From positions 32,076-96,075 of the forward strand of contig JAQXJP010000038.1 of the NCBI GenBank assembly GCA_029008875.1: a DNA stretch of 64,000 nucleotides, read 5' to 3'. The translations under genes and the position numbers were made by a program. Positions within the stretch are counted from its first letter, which is position 1. Each line of letters opens with the position of its first letter. Shown here piece by piece: positions 34,311 through 40,906 of this stretch. The DNA comes from Lachnospiraceae bacterium (lineage in GTDB: Bacteria; Bacillota; Clostridia; Lachnospirales; Lachnospiraceae). Under the pieces are notes generated by a model that was given only the letters and a program-made list of their open reading frames with translations, was not told where the DNA came from and did no database searches.

Positions 34311-34802
34311 TCATTCCAATAGTTCATCCTGTTTCTCTCTGGCCTGAAATGCCGCCAAATCCTGATTCAACAGTTTTTCGTCGATATTCCTTCGAATCTT
34401 GTATACCCAAAAAGCGCACAGATAGGCAAACAGCATATACGCCAAAAAGCCAATCGTTATCGGTAGCCTTCGATCCAACCAGCCTGCCGCGTAGGAAACT
34501 CCCGTATAGATGCACGAACACAGAATCATCTGCAAAAAATCCTTTAGCCCTAAGTGCTCCACATCATCCACACCGGACATCAGATAAATCTGCACATACC
34601 CCATGATATAGGTCACAAAAATCATCTCCGCCATGTGGACGATACTTGCATCCCGTATCCCTACAACCCACCTGTATACGCAATAGAAAAGCAGAATCAC
34701 ATAAAAGTACAGACAGGCTTTAAATTCAATCCCAATCTCCTCATAGAGATATTTTTCAAATTTTGAGAGCACCTGTCTCTCGAATTTGTTTTTTTTCTTC
34801 AT
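34311..34802 (-). CDS. DUF3021 membrane protein
   Basis: 163 residues with four predicted helices (ACLYFYVILLFYCVYRWVVG; MAEMIFVTYIMGYVQIYLMS; CSCIYTGVSYAAGW; IGFLAYMLFAYLCAFWVYKI) and a charged tail. DUF3021 genes are habitually paired with LytTR regulators, and here its ATG overlaps the LytTR stop by four bases. Family role: probable membrane partner of the regulator. Confidence 0.82.
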   Translation of the reverse strand: MKKKNKFERQVLSKFEKYLYEEIGIEFKACLYFYVILLFYCVYRWVVGIRDASIVHMAEMIFVTYIMGYVQIYLMSGVDDVEHLGLKDFLQMILCSCIYTGVSYAAGWLDRRLPITIGFLAYMLFAYLCAFWVYKIRRNIDEKLLNQDLAAFQAREKQDELLE

Positions 34803-35245
34803 GGTTCAATCCCCCTCTTCAATCTTTTGCGAAAATCCGAAGCGTAGGTTCTTGAAATCAACACCGACTCCCCATTGCACATGGTGGCCTCAATGCGATT
34901 GGAGGCGAGACTTCGAAGCGTCTTCACTTTGTCAATATTGATAATCATGGATTTGCTACACCGGAAGAAATTGATGTCGTCCAGAGCCCCTTCCAACTGC
35001 GCCAAGGAATAATCCAGGCGCACCACCTGACTGTCCGTGTACCCGTAGGTTCTTCCGTCCACACTCTCCACATAGAGGATCTGGGATAGTTTTACAATAA
35101 CCTTCTCATTCTCCAGATTCCCATAGAGGAATTTCTGTTTATCCTGCAAAAAGCCTATGATTTTTTCCACCTCGGGGGTCATGGACTTATATCTGATTAT
35201 GATTTCGTCTTCCCCCCGAGTAATCTGTTCCAATGTGTATTTCAT
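34799..35245 (-). CDS. LytTR-domain transcriptional regulator
   Basis: 148 residues: a short N-terminal segment and a LytTR DNA-binding domain (VIVKLSQILYVESVDGRTYG, then FFRCSKSMIINIDKVKTLRS, then GESVLISRTYASDFRKRLKR). There is no receiver domain, so it acts as a stand-alone regulator with DUF3021. First gene of a four-gene operon. Two 15-base direct repeats 21 bases apart lie just upstream. Confidence 0.92.
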   Translation of the reverse strand: MKYTLEQITRGEDEIIIRYKSMTPEVEKIIGFLQDKQKFLYGNLENEKVIVKLSQILYVESVDGRTYGYTDSQVVRLDYSLAQLEGALDDINFFRCSKSMIINIDKVKTLRSLASNRIEATMCNGESVLISRTYASDFRKRLKRGIEP

Positions 35246-35285
35246 GCAACCTCGATTTCTGTTCCCCGGTATTCGTTACAAACTG

Positions 35286-35362
35286 ATTGTAACAAGGGGC
35301 AATTATTCTTGCAACACGCAGGTGGTCAAGTGACACTTTTTCCCGTGCAAGTTGCACTTTTT
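35286..35362 (-). promoter_or_regulatory. LytTR operator and promoter
   Basis: Minus strand: AAAAAGTGCAACTTG (35348-35362) and AAAAAGTGTCACTTG (35327-35341), 13 of 15 identical and exactly 21 bases apart, i.e. on the same helix face. Downstream are TTGCAA (35309-35314), 17 bases, and TACAAT (35286-35291), about 40 bases before the ATG. Phased direct repeats are typical of LytTR dimer sites. Confidence 0.7.
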
Positions 35363-35373
35363 CAAACCAAAAA

Positions 35374-35402
35374 GGGCATCCACTGTTTACGAGTGGATGC
35401 CC
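35374..35402 (-). terminator. Terminator of the ZIP / DUF4405-remnant transcript
   Basis: GGGCATCCACT and AGTGGATGCCC with a seven-base loop; the minus-strand transcript continues into TTTTT. Confidence 0.75.
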
Positions 35403-35429
35403 TAGAAGTTCAAGAGTTGAAAAAATGCC

Positions 35430-35626
35430 CTATGAAGTTTTCTTTAGCATGACAGAGAAATAATGACCTATTGCGACGAACAATCCCATAACCGCTATGT
35501 AATCTAACATAAACAGCACCAGGGGTTCCTCGCTTTCTGTCCCATTAATTCATAAGACATCAGAAAAAGCAGTGCCACTGTCATTCCGACATCCACCAAA
35601 ATCTTTATTCCCATGGCTCGTTTCAT
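35430..35626 (-). pseudogene. DUF4405-like gene, internally deleted and frameshifted
   Basis: ATG 35626 with AGGAG eight bases upstream starts MKRAMGIKILVDVGMTVALL, then FLMSYELMGQ, like the first helix of DUF4405 membrane proteins. The frame stops at 35504-35506. From about 35540 a second frame reads ESEEPLVLFMLDYIAVMGLF, then VAIGHYFSVMLKKTS to TAG 35430-35432, like the last helix of the same family. The central helices are missing. The ribosome site, start and terminator are intact, which points to a recent internal deletion joined out of frame. Confidence 0.65.
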
Positions 35627-35713
35627 TTTCCGCACTCCTGCATCTGAAGTTGTATCGGACAGGATATCCGATACATATTCTTTCGGTTGATTGCCCCCAC
35701 ATCCTCCAACAGA

Positions 35714-36490
35714 TTATCCCAAAGCCACATCCAGAATCATCATCAAGCTGAACCCCACCGCAAAGAAAACCGTACCGATATTGGAATGATCCCCCTCGGA
35801 CATCTCCGGAATCAGTTCCTCCACCACCACGTAGATCATTGCCCCTGCCGCAAAGCTTAAGAAGTATGGCAACGCAGGCACCACACATCCCGCCAGCAGA
35901 ATGGTAAGCAACGCTCCGATGGGTTCCACGATTCCCGACATTACTCCGCTCAAAAATGCTTTTCGCTTTCCGATTCCCTCCGCGCAAAGGGGCATGGAAA
36001 TAATGGCACCCTCCGGGAAGTTCTGGATTGCAATTCCGATGGCCAGCGCAAGGGCTCCCATCGCAGTAATGTTCCCATTCCCTGTGAGATACCCCGCATA
36101 CACCACACCTACTGCCATTCCCTCCGGCAGGTTATGTAGCGTGACCGCAAGGACAAGCATGGTGGTTTTTTGCAATTTTGTCTTGGGGCCCTCCGCCTGT
36201 TGGCTTCCCATATGTAAATGCGGAATCACATGATCCAGCAGAAGCAAAAACAAAATGCCTAGCCAAAAGCCCACAACTGCGGGGACAAAAGACCATTTCC
36301 CCATATTCTGCGCCTGCTCCAGAGATGGAATCAAAAGACTCCACACCGATGCCGCCACCATCACTCCTGCCGCGAAACCGGTCAAGATTTTCTGCAGCGT
36401 TTCCCCCATGGATTTTTTCATAAAGAATACGCAGGCTGCGCCGGCGCAAGTCCCCAGAAACGGAATCATGATTACATAGAAAACATTCAT
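35714..36490 (-). CDS. ZIP-family metal transporter (ZupT-like)
   Basis: 258 residues, eight predicted helices, with the metal-binding signatures VTLHNLPEGMAVG (helix IV) and IGIAIQNFPEGAIIS (helix V) and a short His-containing loop (DHVIPHLHMG). Likely imports Zn(II) or other divalent metals. Preceded at 25 bases by a 54-codon ORF. AAGGGGGAAG precedes the ATG. Confidence 0.93.
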   Translation of the reverse strand: MNVFYVIMIPFLGTCAGAACVFFMKKSMGETLQKILTGFAAGVMVAASVWSLLIPSLEQAQNMGKWSFVPAVVGFWLGILFLLLLDHVIPHLHMGSQQAEGPKTKLQKTTMLVLAVTLHNLPEGMAVGVVYAGYLTGNGNITAMGALALAIGIAIQNFPEGAIISMPLCAEGIGKRKAFLSGVMSGIVEPIGALLTILLAGCVVPALPYFLSFAAGAMIYVVVEELIPEMSEGDHSNIGTVFFAVGFSLMMILDVALG

Positions 36491-36515
36491 TGTGCTTCCC
36501 CCTTATGGTTGTAAA

Positions 36516-36680
36516 CTATTCCTCATTATTATAATTCTTTACGCCAAAAATGAAATAGAAAATATGAAATAGCCATACACACCCCAGCACAATTCTTCCC
36601 ACGGGCACCTGATTCATCATAACAAAACGATTGACATCAGGACGGTAACCGTGACCATAATTTTGATCTTCGTTCTCCAA
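36516..36680 (-). CDS. Small membrane protein upstream of the ZIP gene
   Basis: TTG 36678-36680 to TAG 36516-36518, 54 residues: MENEDQNYGHGYRPDVNRFV, then MMNQVPVGRIVLGCVWLFHI and FYFIFGVKNYNNEE. One membrane helix lies after a polar His/Tyr/Gly N-terminus. AAAGGATG is placed correctly before the TTG, and an in-frame TGA just upstream (36690-36692) rules out a longer form. It precedes the metal transporter by 25 bases, so a role in metal uptake is possible. No family recognised. Confidence 0.5.
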   Translation of the reverse strand: MENEDQNYGHGYRPDVNRFVMMNQVPVGRIVLGCVWLFHIFYFIFGVKNYNNEE

Positions 36681-36828
36681 GTCATCCTTTCAAGTAGAAA
36701 AAACTAAAAAAAACACACTTTATTTGAATATCGATCACTGAACGCCGCTTGTGTTTATGCTATCATTTCCTCAAGATGTAAAATCAAAGAGGCAGAAAAT
36801 TGCCAACATTTGTCAGGGAGGGGAAAAT

Positions 36829-38187
36829 ATGGGTTTTTCGAAGAATTTTGTGTGGGGAGCGGCAACCAGTTCCATTCAGATAGAGGGCGCATCCCGAGAG
36901 GACGGCAAGGGCGAGAACATCTGGGACGTGTTCTGCAGGGAACCGGATAAAATATTTGATGGTCAAAACGCAGAAATCGCCTGTGACCACTACCATCACT
37001 ATCGCGAGGACGTGAAAATGATGAAGGAGATGGGACTGCAAGCCTATCGCTTTTCCATCGACTGGTCCCGGGTGTTGCCGGAGGGCAGAGGAAGCGTCAA
37101 TGAAAAAGGAATTCAGTTTTACAATAATCTGATTGATGCTCTGCTGGAGAACGGAATCGAGCCCTATGTCACTCTGTACCATTGGGAACTTCCCTATGAA
37201 CTCTACAAATGCGGAGGTTGGATGAATCCCCAGATTGTGGAATGGTTTGGAGAATACGCAAAGCTTGTGGCGGAGCGTTTCAGTGACCGGGTGTCACATT
37301 TCTTTACCCTGAATGAACCGCAGTGCTTTGTGGGACAGGGTTTTGTCACCGGAAATCATGCTCCCGGAGTAAAGGCACCTTTGCGCGATACTTTTGAGAT
37401 GGCACATAATGCGATGAAAGCCCACGGGCGGGCGGTACAGATGCTGCGCCAATATGGGAAACAACCACTGACCATCGGCTATGCCCCGACCTGTGGCATG
37501 TTTTGTCCGGACACAGACAAGCCGGAGGATATCGAGGCTGCGAGACAGGCAATGTTTGCCATGCGGGAGGATGACAGCAACTGGGCCTGGAACGTGGCAT
37601 GGTGGTCGGATCCGGTGATCCTGGGGCACTATCCGGAGGAAGGGCTTATAAGGTATGAAAAATATCTTCCGAAAATTACCGATGAAGATCTGAAACTGAT
37701 GTCGGAGCCAATCGATGTCTATGGGCAGAATATCTATAATGGATGCCGCGTGCGCATGGGGGAGGACGGGAAACCGAAGTATATTGAACGATATGCCGGT
37801 TCTCCGAGAACAGCGGCCGGCTGGCCGGTTACCCCGGAATGCCTGTTGTGGGGTCCCAGATTCCTCTATGAGCGCTATCAAAAGCCAATATATATTACAG
37901 AAAACGGCATTTCCTGCACCGATGTGATCTCTGCAGACGGGAAGGTTCATGACAGTAACCGAATTGATTTTCTGACAGGTTATCTGAAGGCGCTGAAGGA
38001 GGCCACTCAGACAGCGGATATCCGCGGATATTTTCAGTGGTCCCTGATGGATAATTTTGAATGGAGTCTGGGATATACGGAGCGATTTGGCCTGGTCTAT
38101 GTGGATTACCGTACCCAGGAACGAATCTGGAAGGATTCCGCATACTGGTACAGGGATATCATTCAGAGCAACGGAGATACCTTATAG
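36829..38187 (+). CDS. GH1 beta-glucosidase
   Basis: Cytoplasmic glycoside hydrolase family 1, 452 residues from ATG 36829 (GGGAGGGG upstream; the longer frame at 36751 lacks a site). N-terminal FVWGAATSSIQIEG, acid/base Glu163 in TLNEPQC and nucleophile Glu359 in YITENG. FQWSLMDNFEWSLGYTERFG carries the Glu-Trp pair typical of enzymes on unphosphorylated beta-glucosides, not 6-phospho forms. No signal peptide, so it should cleave imported cello-oligosaccharides. No transporter is adjacent; it appears monocistronic. Confidence 0.95.
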   Translation: MGFSKNFVWGAATSSIQIEGASREDGKGENIWDVFCREPDKIFDGQNAEIACDHYHHYREDVKMMKEMGLQAYRFSIDWSRVLPEGRGSVNEKGIQFYNNLIDALLENGIEPYVTLYHWELPYELYKCGGWMNPQIVEWFGEYAKLVAERFSDRVSHFFTLNEPQCFVGQGFVTGNHAPGVKAPLRDTFEMAHNAMKAHGRAVQMLRQYGKQPLTIGYAPTCGMFCPDTDKPEDIEAARQAMFAMREDDSNWAWNVAWWSDPVILGHYPEEGLIRYEKYLPKITDEDLKLMSEPIDVYGQNIYNGCRVRMGEDGKPKYIERYAGSPRTAAGWPVTPECLLWGPRFLYERYQKPIYITENGISCTDVISADGKVHDSNRIDFLTGYLKALKEATQTADIRGYFQWSLMDNFEWSLGYTERFGLVYVDYRTQERIWKDSAYWYRDIIQSNGDTL

Positions 38188-38196
38188 GAACAAAAA

Positions 38197-38220
38197 ACGG
38201 CGGGGGAAATCCCCCGCCGT
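38197..38220. terminator. GC-rich hairpin after the beta-glucosidase
   Basis: ACGGCGGGGG and CCCCCGCCGT around AAAT, ten bases after the stop. On the plus strand no T-run follows; on the minus strand TTTTTT does. Probably a terminator, but the U-tract favours the opposite strand. Confidence 0.6.
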
Positions 38221-38254
38221 AAAATTACCAATTTTTAGTTCTTATTCAGCAAGT

Positions 38255-38283
38255 GCATATTTCTTGTAGTATTATGCATACTA
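38255..38283 (+). promoter_or_regulatory. Possible sigma-G/F-type promoter
   Basis: GCATA (38255-38259), 17 bases, then CATACTA (38277-38283). This fits the forespore sigma-G pattern (GHATR, 17-18, CATXHTA). The start codon at 38300 leaves a leader of only about ten bases, which is short and weakens the call. Confidence 0.4.
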
Positions 38284-38299
38284 GTTTCGGGGTGATTCG

Positions 38300-38446
38300 A
38301 TGAATAGAAAAGATCAAGAACATTTGCAAGAACAAAAGAACCTAGACAAATACAACAGCGTAACTCAAAAAGTTACGCCTGAGAATCAAAATCAGACGCA
38401 TAATTCCAGAAAAGAAGGTATACAACCTATTAATCAGAAGAGATAA
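38300..38446 (+). CDS. Small hydrophilic protein, 48 residues
   Basis: ATG 38300-38302 to TAA 38444-38446: MNRKDQEHLQEQKNLDKYNS, then VTQKVTPENQNQTHNSRKEG and IQPINQKR. It has only polar and charged residues (Gln, Asn, Lys, Glu), no hydrophobic core, no Cys and no Trp, similar in character to small spore or stress proteins. GGGGTGA lies six bases upstream and a terminator follows (38456-38490). I do not recognise a family; a forespore role is inferred only from the promoter-like sequence. Confidence 0.65.
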   Translation: MNRKDQEHLQEQKNLDKYNSVTQKVTPENQNQTHNSRKEGIQPINQKR

Positions 38447-38455
38447 TCATTCTGC

Positions 38456-38490
38456 CACTGGCCATGGCAAATGGCGATGGTCAGTGTTTT
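38456..38490 (+). terminator. Terminator of the small hydrophilic gene
   Basis: CACTGGCCATGGC pairs with GCGATGGTCAGTG around a short loop, with one G-U pair and one mismatch, followed by TTTT. Confidence 0.65.
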
Positions 38491-38904
38491 CTATGACTTA
38501 TCGATAATCTCCATCATTTCAGCTGGCGTTACAATAAAGTCCCTTATCGGATAATGCTTCTGATTGCCTGTTACCAAATAAGCATCATCATCTCTCTTCT
38601 CCATAGCAACCTCGTAAAATACCAAATCATCCATGTCAACCAGTATCTCACCTGTAGGTTGTGGGAACACTTCCACACCATATTGTTTCACCGCATTTAT
38701 AACCAGCTGGATTGTCGGTTCTTTAAAATGAAACTTGCTTCTATGAAGCACTTCATCATATTCCGCCAGAATATTCTCATGATACAACGGTACGATTTTA
38801 CCATCAAACATTGCATCCAATACTCGCACTGTTGCTGCATCTGCTCGTCTTGAAAGCAAAGCAGAAATGAATACGTTTGTATCTATAACTGCATAATACA
38901 CCAT
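38491..38904 (-). CDS. PIN-domain toxin
   Basis: 137 residues from ATG 38904 (AAAGGTAA upstream; a GTG two codons earlier is possible). PIN fold acidic residues: VIDTNVFISALL (first Asp), ILAEYDEVLH (Glu), DMDDLVFYEVAM and DDDAYLVTGNQKHY. It belongs to the COG1569-like putative toxin group, presumably a metal-dependent RNase. It follows a RelB/DinJ-like antitoxin by a few bases, so the pair forms a toxin-antitoxin module. Confidence 0.87.
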   Translation of the reverse strand: MVYYAVIDTNVFISALLSRRADAATVRVLDAMFDGKIVPLYHENILAEYDEVLHRSKFHFKEPTIQLVINAVKQYGVEVFPQPTGEILVDMDDLVFYEVAMEKRDDDAYLVTGNQKHYPIRDFIVTPAEMMEIIDKS

Positions 38905-38910
38905 AAGCAC

Positions 38911-39207
38911 TTACCTTTTTCTTTCCGTTCTCACAGCTGATATTTCAGCATTAATCTCATCAAGAGACATCTCTGGTACATCAGCAGCCTGCTCTCTCAA
39001 CTCATAGAATGCATTCTTAGCCTCTGCCCTTGTAATTGTTGTTTCTGGTAATGTTGCCTCAAATGGAAGCCCTTTCACCATCTTACTTCTAGTCATAAAC
39101 ATACGGAAAGCTGTTGGCAAATCCATACCAAGAGTCTCGTAAATCTCTGCAACCTCCTGTTTTAATGCTTTATCTGCACGAAATTGAATCAATACCTGTT
39201 CTGCCAT
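38911..39207 (-). CDS. RelB/DinJ-family antitoxin
   Basis: 98 residues from ATG 39207 (AAGGAGGAAT upstream; the longer frame at 39249 has no site). Ribbon-helix-helix N-terminus AEQVLIQFRADKALKQEVAE, then LGMDLPTAFRMFMTRSKMV and GLPFEATLPE, diagnostic for RelB/DinJ antitoxins. These normally pair with RelE/YafQ toxins; here the partner is a PIN protein. Confidence 0.88.
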   Translation of the reverse strand: MAEQVLIQFRADKALKQEVAEIYETLGMDLPTAFRMFMTRSKMVKGLPFEATLPETTITRAEAKNAFYELREQAADVPEMSLDEINAEISAVRTERKR

Positions 39208-39335
39208 AATAATTCCTCCTTCGCCATACTTTGTGTAGTTGTTTTGCATGTGTTTGTAATATTATTATATGTCAAAACAGGTAATTTATCAATAGAATTA
39301 GAAAAGCCTCTCATTCATCTACCTCTTCTTATGTG

Positions 39336-40142
39336 CTAAAGCAACTGCTCTATCATCTTTTTTACCGTGGACACATTCAGTGCTGTATGATATGTCTCAT
39401 AGGTAACAATCAAATTTTTTCCCGGAATAATTTGATTTTCCATATACAGATTCATTTTCTTCACAAAATCCTCCGCATATTTTGCCTCATCCATTCGCCC
39501 CGCATGTTCCCAGTAAGTGATTTTTCCGGTTCGAATATTAATAATCGTAAAGTCCGGATGTACGATTTCTTCTTCACCATGATTTAGCAACTCCAATGGT
39601 CTCTCATATTTGTACAGGATCTTATTTCTGTAATGATACAGTATGTTTGCAATAATTACCTCCGATTTGGATCGGACCATTTCACCTTGTTCAGTCTCAT
39701 ATTTCATATTTTCTTGATATTTCAAATATGGTTCATAGACCTCATTGCTCCACCTTTTCAGTTGCTCTTGTACACTAAAGCCAATCGGCTCCACCAGTGC
39801 TTTTCTCTCTTCGGTCAGTGTATCAAATATTGAAGTAACCGCAGTTTCATCATATCTTTGCACAAACAATTCCAACGCTCGCAGATTTTTCTCCAGCAGA
39901 GGCTTCACTTTCATATAGTATCCTTTTTGTGCCAACGCTTTCACAACGTCTAGATCCTTTTGACAAATATATTTTTTCACATATGCCCCGTCATCCTCAC
40001 GGACATATTCTTGATAGTAATGGATTTTTTTCCGCTTTCTTTGCGTCTTTAGTCGTCCTTCCGGTGTTTTCTCCAAATACTTATTTACCTTCTCTATCGT
40101 ATCCGTTAATTCTACGATTTTCTGTCGCGCAATATCCTTAAT
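39336..40142 (-). CDS. PD-(D/E)XK nuclease-like protein, probable ATT start
   Basis: With the first conventional start (TTG 40076) the protein has 246 residues, but there is no ribosome site there. The frame is open 22 codons further to ATT 40140-40142, eight bases after GGAGG, with an in-frame TAA beyond and no ATG, GTG or TTG between; the ATT form would have 268 residues. The C-terminal half has RSKSEVIIANILYHYRNKIL (Glu), EEIVHPDFTIINI (Asp) and KITYWEHAGRMD (Glu-x-His), a PD-(D/E)XK-like pattern. The N-terminal half is charged and helical. Target unknown. It lies next to a 74-bp repeat array. Confidence 0.65.
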   Translation of the reverse strand: MKDIARQKIVELTDTIEKVNKYLEKTPEGRLKTQRKRKKIHYYQEYVREDDGAYVKKYICQKDLDVVKALAQKGYYMKVKPLLEKNLRALELFVQRYDETAVTSIFDTLTEERKALVEPIGFSVQEQLKRWSNEVYEPYLKYQENMKYETEQGEMVRSKSEVIIANILYHYRNKILYKYERPLELLNHGEEEIVHPDFTIINIRTGKITYWEHAGRMDEAKYAEDFVKKMNLYMENQIIPGKNLIVTYETYHTALNVSTVKKMIEQLL

Positions 40143-40195
40143 AGTAAATTCCTCCTTTTCTTCACAGTCTTTGTACCGTCTGCCGTTTTAGTAGT

Positions 40196-40513
40196 CTCTG
40201 CTCATTTTAGACTGACGCTTTCCCCGTTTTGCCTCATTTTCCAGGGATTTCGTCCGTCCGTTTTCGGCCCTCTGCTCATTTTAGACTGACGTTTTTCCCG
40301 TTTTGCCTCATTTTCCAGGGATTTCGTCCGTCCTTTTCAGGCCTCCGACCATTTTAGACTGACACTTTCCCTTTTATACGCCATTTTCCAGGGATTTCGT
40401 CCGTCCGTTTTCAGGCCTCCGACCATTTTAGACTGACGCTTTCCCTTTTATACGCCATTTTCCAGGGATTTCGTCCGTCCGTTTTCGGGTCTCCGACCAT
40501 TTTAGACTGACGC
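40196..40513. repeat. 74-bp tandem repeat, four units and a partial fifth
   Basis: Units at 40196-40269, 40270-40343, 40344-40417 and 40418-40491, then 22 bases of a fifth. All share CATTTTAGACTGAC and TTTCCAGGGATTTCGTCCGT. Units 1-2 and 3-4 form two subtypes differing in the middle (CCCGTTTTGCCTC against CCCTTTTATACGCC). 74 is not a multiple of three, so the array is not a coding repeat. There are no spacers, so it is not CRISPR. Confidence 0.9.
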
Positions 40514-40650
40514 ATCATCTATATTACATATTTTATAGGGGTAATCTTACCGGATGCCCGCTGGGCATATTCAGCAAGTAGAAAAAAGATTAGAATGATA
40601 AATCATGGTATGAAGTATCATCATATAAAGCATGATATATCACCTTATTA

Positions 40651-40787
40651 GATAAAGAACATCCCCCTTATGCGATAAAGAACATCCCCCTTATGCGATA
40701 AAGAACATCCCCCTTATGCGATAAAGAATATCTCCCTTATGCGATAAAGAATATCCCCCTTATGCGATAAAGAATATCTCCTTATTG
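40651..40787. repeat. 23-bp tandem repeat, about six units
   Basis: Units start at 40651, 40674, 40697, 40720, 40743 and 40766. Core GATAAAGAA(C/T)ATC(C/T)CCCTTAT. On the minus strand each unit reads AAGGGGGATG and then TTCTTTATCGCATAA, a five-codon frame. It lies downstream of ppdK; no spacers. Between the two arrays (40514-40650) I see only AT-rich sequence and a small ATGCCC/GGGCAT hairpin. Confidence 0.9.
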
Positions 40788-40847
40788 AATACAAAGTATT
40801 ATGGGATAAAAAGTATGACCCAACGAATTGATATACCATGAATGATA

Positions 40848-40877
40848 TATCAGCCCCGCATTAATGCGGGGCTGATA
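40848..40877. terminator. 30-bp perfect palindrome after ppdK
   Basis: TATCAGCCCCGCATT joined directly to its exact complement, 30 bases past the ppdK stop. A strong RNA hairpin; the T-run on the minus strand is poor, so termination or 3'-end protection are both possible. Confidence 0.6.
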
Positions 40878-40906
40878 AAAATGTGAAAATAGATTTTCAA
40901 CAAAAA

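Noticed and set aside
35348..35362. Sixth copy of the regulon motif (AAAAAGTGCAA)
   Set aside because: It lacks the second A-tract and the N19-TANNAT arrangement, and is half of a clear LytTR direct repeat.
40196..40513. CRISPR or coding repeat
   Set aside because: Contiguous 74-bp units, not a multiple of three, with no spacers.
40651..40787. CRISPR array
   Set aside because: Repeats are 23 bases with no spacers between them and no cas genes in the window; it is a minisatellite.
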